A DNA stretch of 64,000 nt from UBA10205 sp035289625 (GCA_035289625.1 DATDWP010000010.1:61472-125471); one strand, 5' to 3'; shown: positions 17,114-25,940, counted from the first letter of the stretch. Notes: a model not told the origin generated them from the sequence alone. A program made the numbers and translations.

Positions 17114-18394
17114 TTGTTGGAAAAAATCGAGTTTAGCGATGGGTTTGAAAAAGCGTTCAATTTGCTCGAAAAATCAAAGGGGAGCGTTTTCATTACCGGG
17201 CGTGCGGGCACAGGCAAATCGACTTTTTTGAAATATTTGAAGGAAAATTCAAAGAAGAAGATTGTGGTCCTTGCTCCCACCGGCGTTGCTGCGCTAAATG
17301 TTGGTGGCCAAACTATCCATTCTTTTTTCCGCTTTCCCCCCGGGCTTTCTGTAAAAGATGCCATGAAGGAGGCGTATAGGCGCAAGAATAAGGGGATTTT
17401 TTTCAAGGTGGATTTGTTTGTAATTGATGAGATTTCAATGGTTCGATCGGATTTACTCGATTGCATTGATGTTTACCTTAAGGCAATTTTAAGGTCCAAT
17501 CTAGCGTTTGGCGGCAAGCAGATGCTCTTCATCGGGGACATGTGCCAGTTGCCGCCCGTTGTCAATAACACGGAGCAGCCTTTCTTGCGTTCAAGCTATA
17601 AATCGGAATATTTTTTTGATTCGGCCGTGATGAAGGATTTCCATTACACCCTTGTGGATTTTGAAAAGGTTTACAGGCAAAAGGACGCAGGGTTCATTGA
17701 AGTTCTAAATAGGGTAAGGGATGGGACTTTTAGCGAGAAGGATTTATCTGATTTGAACTCCCGGCTCTGGCAAGGCGGGGATGATGATGGCACGGTCCAC
17801 CTTACTACAACAAATGCCATGGCTGAACGCATCAATTCAAAAAAGCTCGCGCAATTGCAAGGGGCCCAATATAATTACAAGGGCCATGCGGAAGGGAAGT
17901 TCAAACTCGATTCCCTGCCCGCAGATGAAATTTTAGGCCTCAAGAAGGGGGCGCAGGTGATGTTTTTGGTCAATGACAATGCAAAGAGATGGGTCAATGG
18001 GACAATCGGCACTGTAACGGGGTTATCGGATGAGGGCGTTCGCGTGAAAGTTGGCGATGCTGAATTTAATGTCGGGCCGCATGATTGGAGCCTCTACAAT
18101 TACAAATTTGATGAACACAAGGGGGAGATTTTGCAAGAGCTCGTGGGGCTTTTCACCCAATTCCCGTTGCGCCTTGCTTGGGCAATCACTATCCACAAGA
18201 GCCAGGGCAAAACATTTGACAATGTAATAATTGATGTGGGGAGGGGCGCTTTTGCGCACGGGCAATTGTATGTTGCACTGAGCAGGTGCAGAACGCTTGA
18301 AGGGATTAGGATAAAGACGCCGATTCGCAAAGAGGATATTTTGGTTGATAGAAGGGTGCTAAAATTTGTGGGCAACCGCCCGCTTGGCAGTTGA
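17114..18394 (+). CDS. PIF1-like superfamily 1 helicase
   Basis: The 426-residue protein has PIF1/RecD2-like motifs: Walker A GRAGTGKST (about 28-36), APTGVAALNVGG (motif Ia, about 54-65), Walker B IDEISM (about 109-114), Gln in FIGDMCQLPPV (motif III), then WAITIHKSQGKTF (about 356) and YVALSRCR (motif VI, about 386). It should unwind DNA 5' to 3' in replication or recombination. There is no ATG; TTG 17114 or 17117 follows a gggg. It starts 36 bp after the defence nuclease, so it may be cotranscribed, but the higher G+C coding style suggests it is chromosomal rather than part of the cassette. Confidence 0.88.
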   Translation: MLEKIEFSDGFEKAFNLLEKSKGSVFITGRAGTGKSTFLKYLKENSKKKIVVLAPTGVAALNVGGQTIHSFFRFPPGLSVKDAMKEAYRRKNKGIFFKVDLFVIDEISMVRSDLLDCIDVYLKAILRSNLAFGGKQMLFIGDMCQLPPVVNNTEQPFLRSSYKSEYFFDSAVMKDFHYTLVDFEKVYRQKDAGFIEVLNRVRDGTFSEKDLSDLNSRLWQGGDDDGTVHLTTTNAMAERINSKKLAQLQGAQYNYKGHAEGKFKLDSLPADEILGLKKGAQVMFLVNDNAKRWVNGTIGTVTGLSDEGVRVKVGDAEFNVGPHDWSLYNYKFDEHKGEILQELVGLFTQFPLRLAWAITIHKSQGKTFDNVIIDVGRGAFAHGQLYVALSRCRTLEGIRIKTPIRKEDILVDRRVLKFVGNRPLGS

Positions 18395-18457
18395 GCCTCG
18401 TTCTGTTTTGTTGAATCTTGGCGATGTTTTTCTTTCCTCATACCAGCGCATCACTCT

Positions 18458-18501
18458 TAGTATTATCAAGATAATATTGTAGTATTAGCATGATAATATA
18501 G
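18458..18501. repeat. Two tandem 22-bp palindromic repeats
   Basis: Two 22-bp units, tagtattatcaagataatat plus tg and tagtattagcatgataatat plus ag, lie head to tail with three mismatches. The first contains the perfect inverted repeat TATTATC-aa-GATAATA. The spacing of two helical turns between palindromes resembles a pair of operator sites. They lie between the PIF1-like gene and the minus-strand locus; no flanking start codon is close, so the role is unclear. Confidence 0.5.
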
Positions 18502-18602
18502 CCTAGTTATGGGCTAGAGACAACTCACAAGATCGCCAATTTATTTTGTTTTAATTTTTACTCTTTCAACCCCGGCAGGATATCCGATATCGCTATCATA
18601 AA

Positions 18603-18665
18603 CTATGAACTAACCTTTCGATCAAATTTTTTCCTCCAAACTTCTGAAATTTTTAGTGCAGACAT
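18603..18665 (-). pseudogene. Truncated duplicate of the 371-aa beta-propeller-like gene
   Basis: On the minus strand ATG 18665 opens a 20-codon frame reading MSALKISEVWRKKFDRKVSS then TAG. The first 16 residues match the start of the protein at 19668-20783 except V6 to I. The match ends abruptly. The stump lies about 20 bp after the stop of the 317-aa gene. It is the remnant of a former second copy, left by deletion after tandem duplication or by recombination. Confidence 0.8.
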
Positions 18666-18667
18666 TT
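18619..18667. repeat. Direct repeat copy 1 (49 bp, 2 mismatches to 20737-20785)
   Basis: This copy and 20737-20785 share 47 of 49 bases in the same orientation. It covers the start of the pseudogene. Together the copies flank the 317-aa and 371-aa genes. Confidence 0.85.
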
Positions 18668-18685
18668 ATTCACCGAAAATTCAAC

Positions 18686-19639
18686 TTATTTACTCAAGGA
18701 AGCTAAATGGTGCCACCAGAAGGATTTAGGGTAATAAGAACTATCAGATAATTTATAGCGGAAAATAAATTCCGATGCGTGTTCCTTTAATTTTCGATCA
18801 CTGATTGCTATTTTTCTTTTTATCTCATTTATCTTTCTTTTCTTATTCAATAAAATTAGAAGCGCTTGAATCTGATCTCTTTTTTCAATGGCAATATCAA
18901 AACCAGGGAATGATTCGGCGGTATAGTCATTTTCAATGCTACTAGTTATTTCACGCGAATAGTGAGTAAAAAGGTGATTTAATTCTTTGAAAGCCTCATT
19001 GTAAAAATCCGCTCCCAAGTTTTTTTCTATTTCCTGAAACTCTTTTTTTAACTTATTATATCTTTTCATTAATTGTTGCTTAAAAGATTTATTTTTTACA
19101 TACCTGATAGAATAAAGAAATTGCACAAAATTTGCTAATGGGTAAGATATGGTATTAGATATGGAATCTGGAGGAAAAAAAGAGTTTTCTCTAGCTTGGA
19201 CTTTCAATTCTGCCATACTTTCTTTTTCCAAATAATAAAGAATCGTCTCCGCGTCACTTCCAGACAATAAATTTGCCTTAACCTGCAGATTATGGCAATT
19301 AGGTATTTCTTCCAAAGCATTAATTCTTTCCCGATACTGGGCCGAGTAATTATTAAATAAATCGCGAATTTGTTTCGAATTTAGAATATGCGAGTAATTT
19401 AGTTTAAAACTATCCGCAATATGACGTATAATAAATACCGAACCAATACTTACAAAATCAACTTTAGTTTTTTTCGGCACAGTATTTTCTACAATACTAA
19501 TATTTTGCTCTAGTAATTGGAAAATTTTTTGCAAGGTAGTTTTTATATTTTCTTTTTGCCCGCTTTTATATGCATCAGCATAAGTAAAAAGCTTAATTTT
19601 TAGCCGCACGATTTCAGTTAACTTCTTGACATTTTGCAT
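18686..19639 (-). CDS. Unknown helical cytoplasmic protein (317 aa)
   Basis: The protein is Lys/Glu/Leu/Ile-rich and largely helical, with no signal peptide, membrane segment or catalytic motif that I recognise. A basic coiled-coil-prone stretch (about residues 195-225, KKEFQEIEKNLG) and a Trp-His pair near the C-terminus (FWWHHLASL) stand out. It is 28 bp downstream of the 371-aa gene and probably cotranscribed with it and with the 1150-aa secreted protein. As the last gene of a possible toxin locus it could be an immunity or accessory factor; that is inference from position. Confidence 0.6.
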   Translation of the reverse strand: MQNVKKLTEIVRLKIKLFTYADAYKSGQKENIKTTLQKIFQLLEQNISIVENTVPKKTKVDFVSIGSVFIIRHIADSFKLNYSHILNSKQIRDLFNNYSAQYRERINALEEIPNCHNLQVKANLLSGSDAETILYYLEKESMAELKVQARENSFFPPDSISNTISYPLANFVQFLYSIRYVKNKSFKQQLMKRYNKLKKEFQEIEKNLGADFYNEAFKELNHLFTHYSREITSSIENDYTAESFPGFDIAIEKRDQIQALLILLNKKRKINEIKRKIAISDRKLKEHASEFIFRYKLSDSSYYPKSFWWHHLASLSK

Positions 19640-19667
19640 TTAACTCACTCTTACCATAAACCCAAAT

Positions 19668-20783
19668 CTATTCAATTTTAAAAAGAACCAATTCATTAGA
19701 AGTGGCTTGCTTGTTTTTGGTCAAAAATGACTCGTTTTTTGCAAGAATATGTTCTTTTCCTGCGGTTATGCTCAAGCAGTCAATATTTTTGATTTTTTCC
19801 GATAATTTTCCATTCTTGGCAAAAATAAGAATTTCTCCGCCGCTTGGAATTGCTACAGCTTCCCCATTTCTTGTTTCGACCGGTTTAGTTGCAAAGTGCA
19901 TTGTATTGATATCTGAAACCAACGTACCATATTTGTCATAAATTACTACTCCGCCAACATTGCCATCATACTCGGAATGCAAACTTACAAATATGAAATC
20001 ATTTCTTGAAATGAAAACATCATGTGGCTCTATTCTGAGTTGCTTTTTGAATAGTAAGCTACCTTTATTGTCAAAAACATATAAAGGACATGGTTCTGGA
20101 TAGTAATTATCACAACCCACTATAGTAAGGCTTTCTGAAGAAAATGAGGGATACTCGACATTTGTTGGCAATTGGACAGCAAAAAGTTGTTTCCCTTCAA
20201 ATTCCATCGCAAGAAGTTGGTACGGGTTTTCTCTTTTCCCTGTTTCTGTAATTAAATGCACTAATTTACTGTCAAAAGAACTTTGCGCATGGCCTCGAAT
20301 GTCTCTTAAAGGCAGTTTTTTTTCCCATAGCTTTTTACCATTTTTGAAACAAATCAAAAGCTTGCTTTTTTTACCATCTGCAACAGGATAATGCAAAATA
20401 TACCAGTCTTTACCGCTGACAAATATATTTGACATAGTAGATTTTGACGGAGCAGGCAAAGCCCGTATGATGCCACTCTTTTTCAAGTTCAAAGATATAT
20501 CATAAACTTCAAAATAACCTCTTTTACTATGCCTATCAATACAAACAACCTTTTTATCAACAATTTTTAGATCAGAAATATGAAAATCAAAACTTAATTT
20601 AATTTCTTTAATAATTTGCCCACTTTTATCAAGCAAAATAAGATCGTTTATATCGTTGCGACCTGTAACTTGAAAGTCGTTTAGATAGATAATAATAAAA
20701 TTATCGTTTTCCGAAATATCAAAAAGCGCCACCCGACGATCAAATTTTTTCCTCCAAACTTCCGAAACTTTTAGTGCAGACAT
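19668..20783 (-). CDS. Cytoplasmic beta-propeller-like protein (371 aa)
   Basis: The 371-residue sequence is rich in beta strands with recurring blocks of the type FxxxGKxLWEKKL, VYDxxGxLV and IFAKNGKLSEKI (near residues 130, 280 and 325), which resemble PQQ/WD-type propeller blades. No signal peptide is present. It begins 26 bp after the stop of the 1150-aa secreted-protein gene and precedes the 317-aa gene. A truncated second copy of its first 16 codons lies at 18603-18665. A protein-binding scaffold or immunity function is possible but unproven. Confidence 0.65.
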   Translation of the reverse strand: MSALKVSEVWRKKFDRRVALFDISENDNFIIIYLNDFQVTGRNDINDLILLDKSGQIIKEIKLSFDFHISDLKIVDKKVVCIDRHSKRGYFEVYDISLNLKKSGIIRALPAPSKSTMSNIFVSGKDWYILHYPVADGKKSKLLICFKNGKKLWEKKLPLRDIRGHAQSSFDSKLVHLITETGKRENPYQLLAMEFEGKQLFAVQLPTNVEYPSFSSESLTIVGCDNYYPEPCPLYVFDNKGSLLFKKQLRIEPHDVFISRNDFIFVSLHSEYDGNVGGVVIYDKYGTLVSDINTMHFATKPVETRNGEAVAIPSGGEILIFAKNGKLSEKIKNIDCLSITAGKEHILAKNESFLTKNKQATSNELVLFKIE

Positions 20784-20785
20784 TT
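20737..20785. repeat. Direct repeat copy 2 (49 bp, 2 mismatches to 18619-18667)
   Basis: The intact partner of the repeat at 18619-18667. It spans the start codon and first 15 codons of the 371-aa gene. The two differences are one conservative replacement (GTT to ATT) and one synonymous change (TCG to TCA). Confidence 0.85.
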
Positions 20786-20808
20786 TTGCCCTTCAATGGT
20801 ATATACGT

Positions 20809-23800
20809 CTAAATAAAAAGCACCTTATTAAATGTAGCAATAGGCACCCATCTATTACTTTTAAAATTATTTATTATTGTTTTTTTATCATTTATGAAGC
20901 AAGTAACTATTTTACCATCTTTGGTTCCAACTACTGTCAAGCCTGTCCCTATATCAAGTGAGACAAAAAGACCGTCGTTTTGTTTGAGTTTATTTATACC
21001 TTCATTCATTTTATCTTTACAAAAATCTTTATACGCTTGTTCATTGAGAGAGCGGCCATACAAGTTTTCTATCAAGCGAACATGACGGTTATAATGATCT
21101 TTAAAATATGGTTCATCATAAACCCATGTATCGTCATAATCTGGCCATTCATAAAAAGAAAATGTTCCACTTTCGTTTGCTAGAACAATTGTGCCGAACA
21201 TGACCAATAGACGACCTCCGTGGACAGTTGCTTGTGTAAAAATCTGGCCAGCTAAAGCAATCAAACTTTGAATAACTGATATAAACTGTGGTTGTATTGC
21301 CGTGTTTGTATTAGTTAATCCAATTTTTGATGAATTTGGATTACTATTATGCAAAATCCAACTGAGAGGGTGATTGCATTTATTATCTGAGCAACCAAGA
21401 GCACAACTCAATTCATTAGTCCACTGCCCGTCAACCTTGTATGCCATTGTAGAAGAGTTTTTACAATACCAACCGGCGTTTAATGGTTCAGGCTTAGCGT
21501 TACACACTCCGTTACTGCATGCATTATTCCCGCACTCCTCTTTCTTGCTGCCCATGTTTCCGCACGAATTGAACCAGTATACATCCCCCAGATAGCATGC
21601 TGTGTGGTCATTTGAGCGGCATGTGGGCCCGTTGTTTGTGTTGCAGGAATTATTTGAGCATCCGAGTGTCCCGCATTCTTTGGCCTTGTTCTCCCTTGCT
21701 CCGCAGGAATCATACCAATACTCATCGTTGTTGTAGCATGCAACATAGTCCTGTGAGTCGCAGGTTTGGGTGTCTGATTCGCACACATCAATGCTCTCAT
21801 CAAAACCATAATCTGCCCCAACATTGTTCACGCAGCTAAGCCCGCTTCTGCACTGGCTGTCACTATCGCAGTCCCCCTCTCCCTGCCTGCATAAATTCGA
21901 GGATGAGCAGTAATCCAAATCCCCAGGTTCACTGCGCGTAGAGTTGCAAGCCCCGCTGCTGCAGCCAACTGAGCCGCACTCTTCCCTCTTGTCCCCGCGC
22001 TGGTTGCACGAATTATACCAGTACACATCATCATTGTAGCATGTTGAAGAGGAGTTTAGGCGGCACTGGGGGTTTGAGGGGGTTTGATTGCAAGCTCCAT
22101 TACTGCATCCATATTGGCATTTTGTCACTGTGCTTGTTATATAGTTTTGAGAACAAAACAACTCTCGAACATCATCCCCGTTCTCACACCGATCATTTAT
22201 TGTAAATCCATCTATAGTAGTCTGCCCGTATAAGTATGGGTTCTCCCCACCATCAGTTTCAGTGCATGTACTTTGCGGAATCCTACATGAGTTTGTCTGT
22301 ACATCACACCCGTTAGGACAACTTTGTTTTAGGTTCTCTATCTGGCCACATGAGTCAAACCAATATTCATTATTATTAAAACAACCAACTCGCGCATTAG
22401 GAGTGCATGTTGGCGCAGAATTGCATGCTCCGTTAGAACAACCATAAGGGCAATCTAGTGGCGCTTGCCAAATACTTCCTTGGTTACAATAATTCTCCAA
22501 AACAGAACTGCCATTGCACGAATCTTTTTGCGTGATGCCTTTTGATATGGTTTCCCCATATTTATACTTATCAAGACCATTATCTGTTTCGCTGCATACT
22601 TTTTGCACCACATTGCATGAATTTGTAGATGGGTTGCAGCCACTTACGCAGAATTCCTTTAACTCCTCTATTTGTCCGCATGAATTTTGCCAATAAAGGT
22701 TATCTGTAGAACAAACAGTTGAAAAGTTGGGGGTGCATGTTGTATTTTCAAATTTTATTTGGTAAGTGCACATTTCAGATTTTGTATTGTCAAAACCTGT
22801 TGTATAAAGTGTTGCAGTAAAAGTTGGTCCATATGCCTCATAGCGGTGCTCTAGTGTGCGCGGAAGTATATTGAACTTATCAATTACGCTCTGCGTGCCA
22901 TCTCCATAATTAAGAGTCAAACTCTTAACTCCGCTAGGATTAGTTCCAGTTACTGAAAAGATTACAGGTCTTTGCTTGTCAGATTGGTGATAAGTCACAC
23001 TCTCAAATGAGCATGTAGGGATCGGAGCATTTTCCACAAGGCGCATTTTCTGCTCCCCATATTCATACTTAATATATTCCGGGCTAAGGGAAGAGTAGTA
23101 AATCCGGAACTCATCAATAAGGCCATTATAGTAGTGCCATTGACTCCCGCCCCAACCTCTTCCGATGTTAAGGCCTGCCAAATTCATTTTTGGGGAATCA
23201 GAAGAGTTTTCCTGCGCTACAAGGTTTCCATTGATATAAATGGATCTCTGCGCTCCTGCTGTTCCTTGTGAAACAAGAGTTACATGCACCCACTTGTCAA
23301 GATAGGGGCGATAGTCAAACTTCAATCTACCTTTTGTTGAAATATCGCCATAGTCCCAATAAAAAAAACCGTCGCCCCACGGAGCTCCTAAAAAGCGGTT
23401 AGTATAATTTTCAGAACCAATCCCAAAAAGCATTCCATGTCTAGTGTCTGATTTTGGAATTTTCATCCAGAACATTACACTAGCTCGGCTTTTAGCAGGC
23501 CAATTAAATGAGTTAATTGGGATGTTTGAAGTGGACCCATCAAATGAAGCGGACTGCCCATCCACCCCTTCATATGTAAACTGGACATTTTGGCCAGCAT
23601 TATTGTATGTATTGCCAGAAAAATCAAGGAAGTTGCCGTTAAATGGGAATCTGATTACTGGGCGCGTCTCATAGTTGCCAGAAACCAAAAATGACTGGGT
23701 TGCTAATGGGGCAGTATTCGTATTTTTTGTATTCTGAACCTGATAATCATACGGTTTAACTTCTAGCGGTTCTATAGTTTGATTTTTCCCAACATCACTA

Positions 23801-24261
23801 GGCCTGGAAATAGTCTCTGTCGATGTAGAAGGGGCAGTGGCAGATTTAGTAGACGGCAATATTATTGCCGCATTTGTAATATTAGTCGGAGAAGGGCTTA
23901 CACTAGCAGGGGTTAAAAGCGGAGCCGAGGATGGTGCGGTAGCGCTGGTTGATGCTGAGATGATGTTAGGGGTGTAATTATTATGCGGCGCAGAAGAAGG
24001 CGGCGCAGGGACATCAGTGGCAGGAATTAGACTTGGGACATAGGTATAGGTTGGCGCAGAAGAGGGCTCATTTGGGCCTTGGGGCACTACACTTGGCGCA
24101 TAATTATTCTGGGGGGCATAAGAAGGAGGGGGTGAAAAAGAAGGGGGAGCAGACGCACAACTCCCGGAATTGTAGCAATCAAACGCGACAACGCCTGCAG
24201 AAATTGCAATAAGCAAAAATAAAAGTGATAATATTTTCAAATTCACTTTAGTTCTCATCAA
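20809..24261 (-). CDS. Large secreted LamG/Cys-repeat protein with toxin-like C-terminal domain
   Basis: The 1150-residue product has a signal peptide (about 1-26), Pro/Ser-rich repeats with SAP and NNY (about 30-120), a LamG/concanavalin-like domain (about 200-400, starting PVIRFPFNGNFLDFSG), a PKD-like segment (about 415-500), then five or six Cys-rich repeats (about 500-960) of the form DxYWYNSCG..KEECG..GCSNGxCN. A hydrophobic region (about 985-1045) precedes a ~100-residue C-terminal domain beginning DHYNRHVRLIENL and containing TVVGTKDGKIVTCF, which resembles RNase tips of the BECR toxin fold. This layout of adhesive repeats plus a variable tip is that of polymorphic toxins, but the toxin call is inference. 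Confidence 0.8.
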   Translation of the reverse strand: MMRTKVNLKILSLLFLLIAISAGVVAFDCYNSGSCASAPPSFSPPPSYAPQNNYAPSVVPQGPNEPSSAPTYTYVPSLIPATDVPAPPSSAPHNNYTPNIISASTSATAPSSAPLLTPASVSPSPTNITNAAIILPSTKSATAPSTSTETISRPSDVGKNQTIEPLEVKPYDYQVQNTKNTNTAPLATQSFLVSGNYETRPVIRFPFNGNFLDFSGNTYNNAGQNVQFTYEGVDGQSASFDGSTSNIPINSFNWPAKSRASVMFWMKIPKSDTRHGMLFGIGSENYTNRFLGAPWGDGFFYWDYGDISTKGRLKFDYRPYLDKWVHVTLVSQGTAGAQRSIYINGNLVAQENSSDSPKMNLAGLNIGRGWGGSQWHYYNGLIDEFRIYYSSLSPEYIKYEYGEQKMRLVENAPIPTCSFESVTYHQSDKQRPVIFSVTGTNPSGVKSLTLNYGDGTQSVIDKFNILPRTLEHRYEAYGPTFTATLYTTGFDNTKSEMCTYQIKFENTTCTPNFSTVCSTDNLYWQNSCGQIEELKEFCVSGCNPSTNSCNVVQKVCSETDNGLDKYKYGETISKGITQKDSCNGSSVLENYCNQGSIWQAPLDCPYGCSNGACNSAPTCTPNARVGCFNNNEYWFDSCGQIENLKQSCPNGCDVQTNSCRIPQSTCTETDGGENPYLYGQTTIDGFTINDRCENGDDVRELFCSQNYITSTVTKCQYGCSNGACNQTPSNPQCRLNSSSTCYNDDVYWYNSCNQRGDKREECGSVGCSSGACNSTRSEPGDLDYCSSSNLCRQGEGDCDSDSQCRSGLSCVNNVGADYGFDESIDVCESDTQTCDSQDYVACYNNDEYWYDSCGARENKAKECGTLGCSNNSCNTNNGPTCRSNDHTACYLGDVYWFNSCGNMGSKKEECGNNACSNGVCNAKPEPLNAGWYCKNSSTMAYKVDGQWTNELSCALGCSDNKCNHPLSWILHNSNPNSSKIGLTNTNTAIQPQFISVIQSLIALAGQIFTQATVHGGRLLVMFGTIVLANESGTFSFYEWPDYDDTWVYDEPYFKDHYNRHVRLIENLYGRSLNEQAYKDFCKDKMNEGINKLKQNDGLFVSLDIGTGLTVVGTKDGKIVTCFINDKKTIINNFKSNRWVPIATFNKVLFI

Positions 24262-24358
24262 ACCCCTCTAAATTCAACGCCTATATTGGCGACTCAAATT
24301 AATCTTTGCCTTATCTATTTACATATCTTATATGTAATATAGCTGCGGTTTACTGCAA

Positions 24359-24376
24359 ATCAACCTGCAGGTTGAT
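24359..24376. promoter_or_regulatory. Perfect 18-bp palindrome atcaacctgcaggttgat
   Basis: This exact palindrome lies 12 bp past the stop of the V4R gene and about 100 bp upstream of the 1150-aa secreted-protein gene, both on the minus strand. An imperfect second dyad, acatat-ctt-atatgt, is nearby at 24321-24335. No T-run follows on the minus strand, so it is more likely an operator for the secreted-protein promoter than a terminator. Confidence 0.5.
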
Positions 24377-24387
24377 ATTTATGGATG

Positions 24388-24945
24388 CTACACCCGTAGC
24401 TGCACTCTTGTGTATTGGTTTTCGTAGTTGAATTCCTGTGCAGGTTTTATTACAAAGTCGCATTGGTTTGCGTTAAGGGATGCGCATTTTACTTCCACGC
24501 AGTCAACATCTTTTTTGAAGTAGATGCTAAATATTCCCGCAAGCACTGCACGCAGTATTGTATCAACCGGGTATTTTGCGTCCTTGCACCTCGTTGCAAT
24601 TGGGGAATTTGTAACACTCACTAGCGCATAGCATTTTTGCGGGTCAATATCGCTCTGTTCAATTTTTCCCCAACCTGATGCCGTAAAATATGCTTGCATG
24701 AATTCAAGCCCGCCTTCGCCTTGCGCTGCAAAATCTACTTGCATGTCCTTTCGCAATGAATTTCTCACTGTTTCTTTTATTGAATAGTATATTTGCAAAT
24801 TTAGTTCCTTGTCCTCTTTTTGTGCAATTGCTGCAAGTATGTGGGTTGGCATTATTACAAAGGGCACATTTAGCAAAAAAAAGTTGTTGTGCAAGTATTG
24901 CAACCCGTTTGTGAAGATGAATTTGTCGTAAAATGAATTGAGCAT
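24388..24945 (-). CDS. V4R-domain protein, second copy
   Basis: This 185-residue protein has the same length and layout as the V4R protein at 8888-9445: an N-terminal FIMPTH/hydrophobic region, a central helix, and a C-terminal V4R core with CVEVKCASLNANQCDFVIKP (about residues 150-169) holding three Cys. The pattern E-x-KC..N..QC differs from EtKC..GDSYC of the first copy but keeps the ligand Cys. It starts 2 bp after the winged-helix gene, so it forms a two-gene operon. It is probably the sensor of a regulator pair. Confidence 0.72.
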   Translation of the reverse strand: MLNSFYDKFIFTNGLQYLHNNFFLLNVPFVIMPTHILAAIAQKEDKELNLQIYYSIKETVRNSLRKDMQVDFAAQGEGGLEFMQAYFTASGWGKIEQSDIDPQKCYALVSVTNSPIATRCKDAKYPVDTILRAVLAGIFSIYFKKDVDCVEVKCASLNANQCDFVIKPAQEFNYENQYTRVQLRV

Positions 24946-24947
24946 TT

Positions 24948-25235
24948 TTAGGCCTCTTGTAGTATCTTTTGTATTGCCCGGTAAGCTTCGACTTCTAGCG
25001 GCCAGACAATGAGCGCGTTTCCGATGCGCTTTGAAAGGATCAACCTTTTCCGTACAAGCTTTTTGAGGTAGTATGTGTAATTGGTTGAGTGCTTTTTTTT
25101 ATTTTCGCGCGAGGAGATGTTTTCATTTAGTTGCGCTGCAACTTCGATGGCTGAAATCGGCCAGCGCTCGCGCACAACTTGGAGTACTTTTCCTTCGCGC
25201 TCGCTAAGTTCTGGCTTGCCAGCAGTTTGCTCCAT
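24948..25235 (-). CDS. Small winged-helix DNA-binding protein, partner of V4R
   Basis: The 95-residue protein has a winged helix: LSEREGKVLQVV (helix 1), PISAIEVAAQL (helix 2), an S/N-rich loop, TNYTYYLKKLVRKRLI (recognition helix, about 52-67), and a wing ISKRIGNALIV. It resembles MarR/ArsR-type archaeal regulators. The V4R gene begins immediately downstream, and the pair probably works as DNA-binding subunit and sensor subunit encoded separately. The target genes are unknown; the 18-bp palindrome at 24359 is one candidate site. Confidence 0.72.
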   Translation of the reverse strand: MEQTAGKPELSEREGKVLQVVRERWPISAIEVAAQLNENISSRENKKKHSTNYTYYLKKLVRKRLILSKRIGNALIVWPLEVEAYRAIQKILQEA

Positions 25236-25392
25236 AAAGTGATATTAAATGCATTTTAGTATAAAAATGTAGCACATCATTCGGGCTTGCCAGAAAATGC
25301 CGATATGCTCCAGTTTCTTGTTTGTGGCTTTTTATGAAGGTGTGTCAGGTAAAGAACGATTGGGGGGATGCTCATTGGAATTATTTTGGGAT

Positions 25393-25421
25393 AATTATTT
25401 ATAGTACAATGTGCACAATGT
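25393..25421 (+). promoter_or_regulatory. Promoter and operator-like repeat of the PIN/UPF0175 pair
   Basis: A TATA-like aattatttatagt is followed by acaatgt-gc-acaatgt (25406-25421), a 7-bp direct repeat that contains the palindrome tgtgcaca. It lies 13-28 bp before the ATG at 25434 and would overlap the transcription start, as expected for autoregulation by the antitoxin. Confidence 0.45.
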
Positions 25422-25433
25422 AATACGGTTAGC

Positions 25434-25940
25434 ATGCTTGTCATAAAAGATTCAATGGTTTTGATACATCTTGCAAAAATAACTTTGCTCGAAACTGCCT
25501 GCAGTTACTTTGGCAAAGTGGAAATACCGCAAGCAGTATTCAATGAAACCGTGGAAAAAGGAGAGGAAAAAGGCCATGCAGATGCCACTCTTATTGCAAA
25601 TGTGATAAAAAATGCGGGTATAAAAGTCAAAAAGGTAAAACCGGAACTTATCAAGAAAGCCAACGACTTCAATATTTATGGAGGGGAAGCCGAGGCGCTT
25701 GCGCTTTATTGGCAGGAAAAAGCTAACCTGCTCGCAACCGATGATGATAATGTTAGGGGCAAAAAGGATCTTTTAAACCTTAGATTGATAGGTACACCGG
25801 CAATAATTTTGATGCTTTTCAATAGTAAAAAAATAGATTCAAAAAAAGCAAAGCAGTCAACTGCAAAGTTGCGCAAAATAGGTTGGTTTAGCGGCGAAGT
25901 GACAGACTATATTCTTAGAGAGGTGGAAAAAAATGAATGA
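25434..25940 (+). CDS. PIN-domain toxin-like ribonuclease (VapC/DUF3368-like)
   Basis: The 168-residue protein has a PIN layout: Asp6 in VIKDSMVLIHLAK, Glu in GGEAEALALY (about 83-92) and Asp cluster LLATDDDNVRGK (about 98-109), which supply the acidic metal-binding site. DUF3368-type PIN proteins cleave RNA and pair with UPF0175 antitoxins. The toxin comes first and overlaps the antitoxin by 8 bp (25933-25940). It begins at ATG 25434 after a strong TATA element. As a free toxin it would be growth inhibitory; this is known of the family. Confidence 0.8.
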   Translation: MLVIKDSMVLIHLAKITLLETACSYFGKVEIPQAVFNETVEKGEEKGHADATLIANVIKNAGIKVKKVKPELIKKANDFNIYGGEAEALALYWQEKANLLATDDDNVRGKKDLLNLRLIGTPAIILMLFNSKKIDSKKAKQSTAKLRKIGWFSGEVTDYILREVEKNE

